A stretch of DNA of 64,000 nt from Polyangiaceae bacterium. Its GTDB lineage: Bacteria; Myxococcota_A; Polyangia; Polyangiales; Polyangiaceae. The notes under the pieces are model-generated. The model was not told where the DNA came from and searched no databases. It saw nothing but the letters and a program-made list of their open reading frames with translations. This document shows positions 61,431 to 64,000 of the stretch, piece after piece. Made by a program: the position numbers and the translations under genes. The stretch lies in contig JAKLKA010000016.1 in NCBI GenBank assembly GCA_023150915.1, forward strand, positions 1-64,000. Reading direction: 5' to 3'. Position 1 is the stretch's first letter; each line of letters begins with the position of its first letter.

Positions 61431-62870
61431 TCACGGGAAGCAGCAGCGCAGGCCCACGTCGGCGAGCTTCGCGTCGCGCTTCTGCGCACGGTTGGCCTTG
61501 CACTCCAGGGCCGCTTGCTGTTGCTGGAACGAGCCGCCGCGGACGTGGCAGTCGTCGCTGGTACCCGCGGTGCCGTTGCAAGAGTCTTCCCACTCGGCCA
61601 CGTTGCCGCTCATGTCGTACAGGCTGGGTGCGGCACCCTGACAGTCGTTGGGATTCCGGTCCACGGCCAGCGGCCCTTGTATGCCGCCGTCCACCGGGTG
61701 GTCGCTGCCGATGCATTTGTTCGCCAGGTACCCGCCCGAATACGGGTAGGTGTTGGTCCCGGCCGTGCAGCCATTCATCCACTGGCTCTGGTTTGCGGAG
61801 GCGAAGTCGCCGTAGGCCACCGCGCCGCCGCCCTGCTTGCCACACAGGCGCTTGCCGGCCCATTGGCAGTACGCCCAGGCGTCGCACCAGTCGACGTATC
61901 GGACGGGATACTTCTTGCCGGTGGGCGGCGCGGGCCACCCGCTGGACGGCGTGTAGTTGGTGTTCCACGTGCAGACCGCCAGGTTGTAGGTCGGCCCCGC
62001 TTGCCAGAAGGTCTCGTACTGCTCGTACGTGACCTCGTATTGATCGATGCAGTACGAACCGCCACCGGGCGCGGCGACCAGCACCATGCTGGAAGGGCAC
62101 TTGCACTGGTTGCTGGTGCAGACCTGGCTGCCGCAGTCGCTGGCGGCCTTGCAGCCCTGGCCCAGGCTGCATTTGGTCGGGCACGGGCCGCCGCAGTCCT
62201 TGTCGCCCTCGTTGCCGTTCTTCACGTTGTCGTTGCAGGTCGGGATCTGACAGGTCTTGGGGGTGCCCGAGCACACCCCGCTGGCGCAATCGGTGCCCGA
62301 GTTGCACGTCTTGCTGTCGGGGCACAGTGGGCAGTTGGGGCCGCCGCAATCGGTGTCCGATTCGTTGCCGTTCTTGATGCTGTCGGTGCACAGCGGCGGG
62401 TCGCACAGCTTGCTGGTGTTGCACTTCTTGCTGGCACAGTCGTTGTTGGCCCCGCACACCTTGCCCGTGTCGCAGCGCGGGCACACGGCACCGCCGCAGT
62501 CCTGGTCGGACTCGTCGCCGTCTTTCTGTCCGTTCTGGCAATAGGCCGCGTCGACGTCGGAGCCGGCGTCGGCGGGCGGGGCATCGCTCTTCGCGTCGGC
62601 GGGCGCGTCGGTCTTCGCGTCACCGCCGGCGTCCGTCGAGCCGCCCGTGCCGCCGGTGGACCCACCGGTGCCGCCGGTGCCGCCCTTGCCGCCGCTGGGG
62701 CCGCCGCCGCTGGCCGAGCTGCCGCCGGTCGAGGCGTCGCTGCCGCCGCTCGCCCCGGAGCCGTGGGGAAGGTTTCCGGGCCGGTCGTCGTCCGACCCGC
62801 AAGAAGCCGCGAGGGCCGCGACCACTCCGAAGATCACCAAGCTGGATGAAAGCGTGCGCAAGTTGGCCAT
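61431..62870 (-). CDS. Cys-repeat lipoprotein with FGE-sulfatase (SUMF1-like) C-terminal domain
   Basis: About 479 residues from the ATG at 62870; lipobox LAASC (Cys24), a Gly/Ala/Ser/Asp spacer, then three CxNG-DxDCGG-CxxC-DC modules (about 115-245), a common myxobacterial Cys repeat. The last 230 residues follow the formylglycine-generating-enzyme-like fold: YCIDQYEVTYEQYETFW, PVRYVDWCDAWAYCQWAGKRL, DMSGNVAEWEDSC, VRGGSF and VGLRCCFP. Of the two FGE active-site cysteines only one is retained (ECKANRA); the partner position five residues earlier is Gln. It is therefore likely a binding or structural version. Confidence 0.88.
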   Translation of the reverse strand: MANLRTLSSSLVIFGVVAALAASCGSDDDRPGNLPHGSGASGGSDASTGGSSASGGGPSGGKGGTGGTGGSTGGTGGSTDAGGDAKTDAPADAKSDAPPADAGSDVDAAYCQNGQKDGDESDQDCGGAVCPRCDTGKVCGANNDCASKKCNTSKLCDPPLCTDSIKNGNESDTDCGGPNCPLCPDSKTCNSGTDCASGVCSGTPKTCQIPTCNDNVKNGNEGDKDCGGPCPTKCSLGQGCKAASDCGSQVCTSNQCKCPSSMVLVAAPGGGSYCIDQYEVTYEQYETFWQAGPTYNLAVCTWNTNYTPSSGWPAPPTGKKYPVRYVDWCDAWAYCQWAGKRLCGKQGGGAVAYGDFASANQSQWMNGCTAGTNTYPYSGGYLANKCIGSDHPVDGGIQGPLAVDRNPNDCQGAAPSLYDMSGNVAEWEDSCNGTAGTSDDCHVRGGSFQQQQAALECKANRAQKRDAKLADVGLRCCFP

Positions 62871-62935
62871 GCAAAGCACTCCCGAGGCTTCGAGAGTACC
62901 CCACCCGCGGCGGCGACGCGATAGCCTGTGACCGC

Positions 62936-63802
62936 GTGGAGCTGACCCACCACTATGCGCGGCTGAACGGGATCCGCCTGCACTGGGTAGAGGCCGGCGC
63001 AGGGCCGCCGGTGGTGCTGTTGCACGGCTTTCCCGAGACGCACCGCTCGTGGGACCTGCAGCTGCCGTTCCTGGTCGAGCGGGGCTTCCGGGTCATTGCC
63101 CCCGACCTACGTGGCTATGGGGAGAGCGCGCGCCCGGCCGGCGGCTACGATCTCGACACCTTGGTCGGCGACGCCGAAGCGCTCTGCCGCCACGTGAGCG
63201 ACGGGCCGGTGCGCGTCGTGGGTCACGATTGGGGCGGCGCCATCACCTGGCTGCTCGCGACGCGCCACCCCGAGCGGGTCGAACGTGCGGTGGTCATCGC
63301 CTGCGCGCATCCCGGGCTGATGCAGATCGCGCTCGCCTCGAACGTGCGGCAGCTCGCCAAGAGCTGGTACATGTTCTTCTTCCAGGTCCCGCTCGTGCCC
63401 GAGGTGTGGCTGTCGCTGCGCGGAGCACGGAACTTGGGGCGGATGTTCCGGCAGACGCCGGGGGCGGACCGCGCGCCGCGCGCGATCGTCGCGTCGGCCC
63501 AGGGCGCCGTGGGGCGCGTGGCCTCGCTGGGGGCGCCGCTGGCCTACTATCGCACGGCGATTCGCCAGGGGGTCGGCACGCTCTTCCAGCGACCCGTGCT
63601 GCCGCGCATCGACGTGCCCGTGAGCTTGATCTGGGCCGAGCACGACGCTTGTTTCGTGCGCGAGCTCGCGGACCAGCACCGGGCTGTCGCCCCCGCGCTG
63701 TCACTTCACGTGCTGGACGGGGCCGGGCATTTCGCGCACCAAGAAGAGCCCGGTCGTGTCAACGCGCTGCTCGCCGCCGCACTGAGCAGCCCTGATTGGT
63801 AG
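62936..63802 (+). CDS. Epoxide-hydrolase-like alpha/beta hydrolase
   Basis: About 288 residues from a GTG at 62936; the in-frame extension to 62846 would run into the divergent lipoprotein start region. HGFPETHRSWD is the HGxP oxyanion region, GHDWGG the nucleophile Asp, and AGHFAHQEEP the catalytic His. The YMFFFQVP and ALAYYR segments contain the cap Tyr residues of soluble epoxide hydrolases. No signal peptide. It is divergent from the FGE-like lipoprotein. Confidence 0.9.
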   Translation: MELTHHYARLNGIRLHWVEAGAGPPVVLLHGFPETHRSWDLQLPFLVERGFRVIAPDLRGYGESARPAGGYDLDTLVGDAEALCRHVSDGPVRVVGHDWGGAITWLLATRHPERVERAVVIACAHPGLMQIALASNVRQLAKSWYMFFFQVPLVPEVWLSLRGARNLGRMFRQTPGADRAPRAIVASAQGAVGRVASLGAPLAYYRTAIRQGVGTLFQRPVLPRIDVPVSLIWAEHDACFVRELADQHRAVAPALSLHVLDGAGHFAHQEEPGRVNALLAAALSSPDW

Positions 63803-63842
63803 TCGGGCCGGACGGTGGCCACAGACCGACGCGATCCGACAG

Positions 63843-64000
63843 ATGATGTGGGACTACGAGATCGGACTCGATTGCCGGGGCTACGCCGGGCAAGCGTTGC
63901 TTTTCTCGCGTGGATCTGGCGACGTCCCGGCGCGAGCGAGCCGCATCGGCCTCGACACGGAATTCGTGATCCAGGAATCCCCCGGCTTCCGCAAGGTCCC
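63843..64000 (+). CDS. Gene fragment cut by the window end
   Basis: An open frame from the ATG at 63843 (or 63846) to the last base, about 52 codons: MMWDYEIGLDCRGYAGQ... ending GFRKV. GC at third positions is lower than elsewhere, and no signal peptide or motif is visible. The real product cannot be named because the 3' part is missing. Confidence 0.45.
   Translation, partial: MMWDYEIGLDCRGYAGQALLFSRGSGDVPARASRIGLDTEFVIQESPGFRKV

Noticed and set aside
61515-62849. A 444-codon plus-strand frame opposite the FGE-like lipoprotein
   Set aside because: It has Val/Ala/Gly-rich low-complexity sequence and no motif; the minus-strand protein is well supported.

Overview
The window is high-GC DNA (roughly 70% by eye) with the look of a myxobacterium (Myxococcota, probably the Polyangia/Sorangiineae side). 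The signs are many secreted lipoproteins that join a lipobox to a long Gly/Ser-rich spacer and a Cys-rich, Ca-binding-like or enzymatic passenger, a MYXO-CTERM-like small protein, Ser/Thr kinases with extra sensor-like halves, an orphan hybrid CheA, an FHA-GGDEF protein, and frequent GTG starts with GTGA/ATGA stop-start overlaps. Taxonomy is inferred from gene style; no rRNA or other phylogenetic marker was compared.

Layout. 0.1-6.5 kb: a minus-strand signalling run of Ser/Thr kinase, GNAT acetyltransferase and two histidine kinases, the last with a degenerate ATP-binding domain. 6.5-12.8 kb: a PLP-dependent desulfhydrase/deaminase-like enzyme, phosphofructokinase, an unknown secreted protein, glnB-glnA, an imperfect inverted repeat and an FHA-GGDEF cyclase. 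12.8-18.2 kb: three tandem paralogous surface lipoproteins, then metK. 18.4-23.6 kb: hybrid CheA, an alpha/beta hydrolase, a PDZ lipoprotein and argJ. 23.6-25.7 kb: tRNA-Thr(CGU), a palindrome, a 5'-truncated YhcG-type nuclease gene fused into the end of a lipoprotein gene (a probable island scar) and a MYXO-CTERM-like protein. 25.9-35.2 kb: more surface lipoproteins with in-frame tandem repeats, a pilin-like protein, a small-lipoprotein/beta-barrel/EamA operon, a DUF420 protein and a second Ser/Thr kinase. 35.2-39.8 kb: a dehalogenase-like hydrolase, dtd, a HIT protein, a secreted glycosidase-like protein, a lipoprotein and a GNAT enzyme.

39.8-43.2 kb holds a cobalamin riboswitch, an unusual lipoprotein and a BtuB-type TonB receptor, overlapping as one unit: an outer-membrane B12 uptake locus with a candidate new surface component, the most attractive hypothesis in the window. 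43.2-51.1 kb: saccharopine-dehydrogenase-like reductase, mepA, arfB, an alcohol dehydrogenase, a ferredoxin, a Cys-rich lipoprotein, an ECF sigma factor with its membrane partner, and a NodIJ-like ABC exporter. 51.2-64 kb: uncharacterised envelope proteins, quinone oxidoreductase with a small HTH protein, a methyltransferase, an ROK sugar kinase next to Ppx/GppA, two divergent PHB-depolymerase-like lipoproteins, an FGE-sulfatase-like lipoprotein, an epoxide-hydrolase-like enzyme and a gene cut by the window end.

Most of the DNA is coding. Functions are assigned from motifs and family resemblance read by eye; no database search was run. Several short genes (30629-30784, 39776-39952, 63843-64000) were found by reading the sequence directly.
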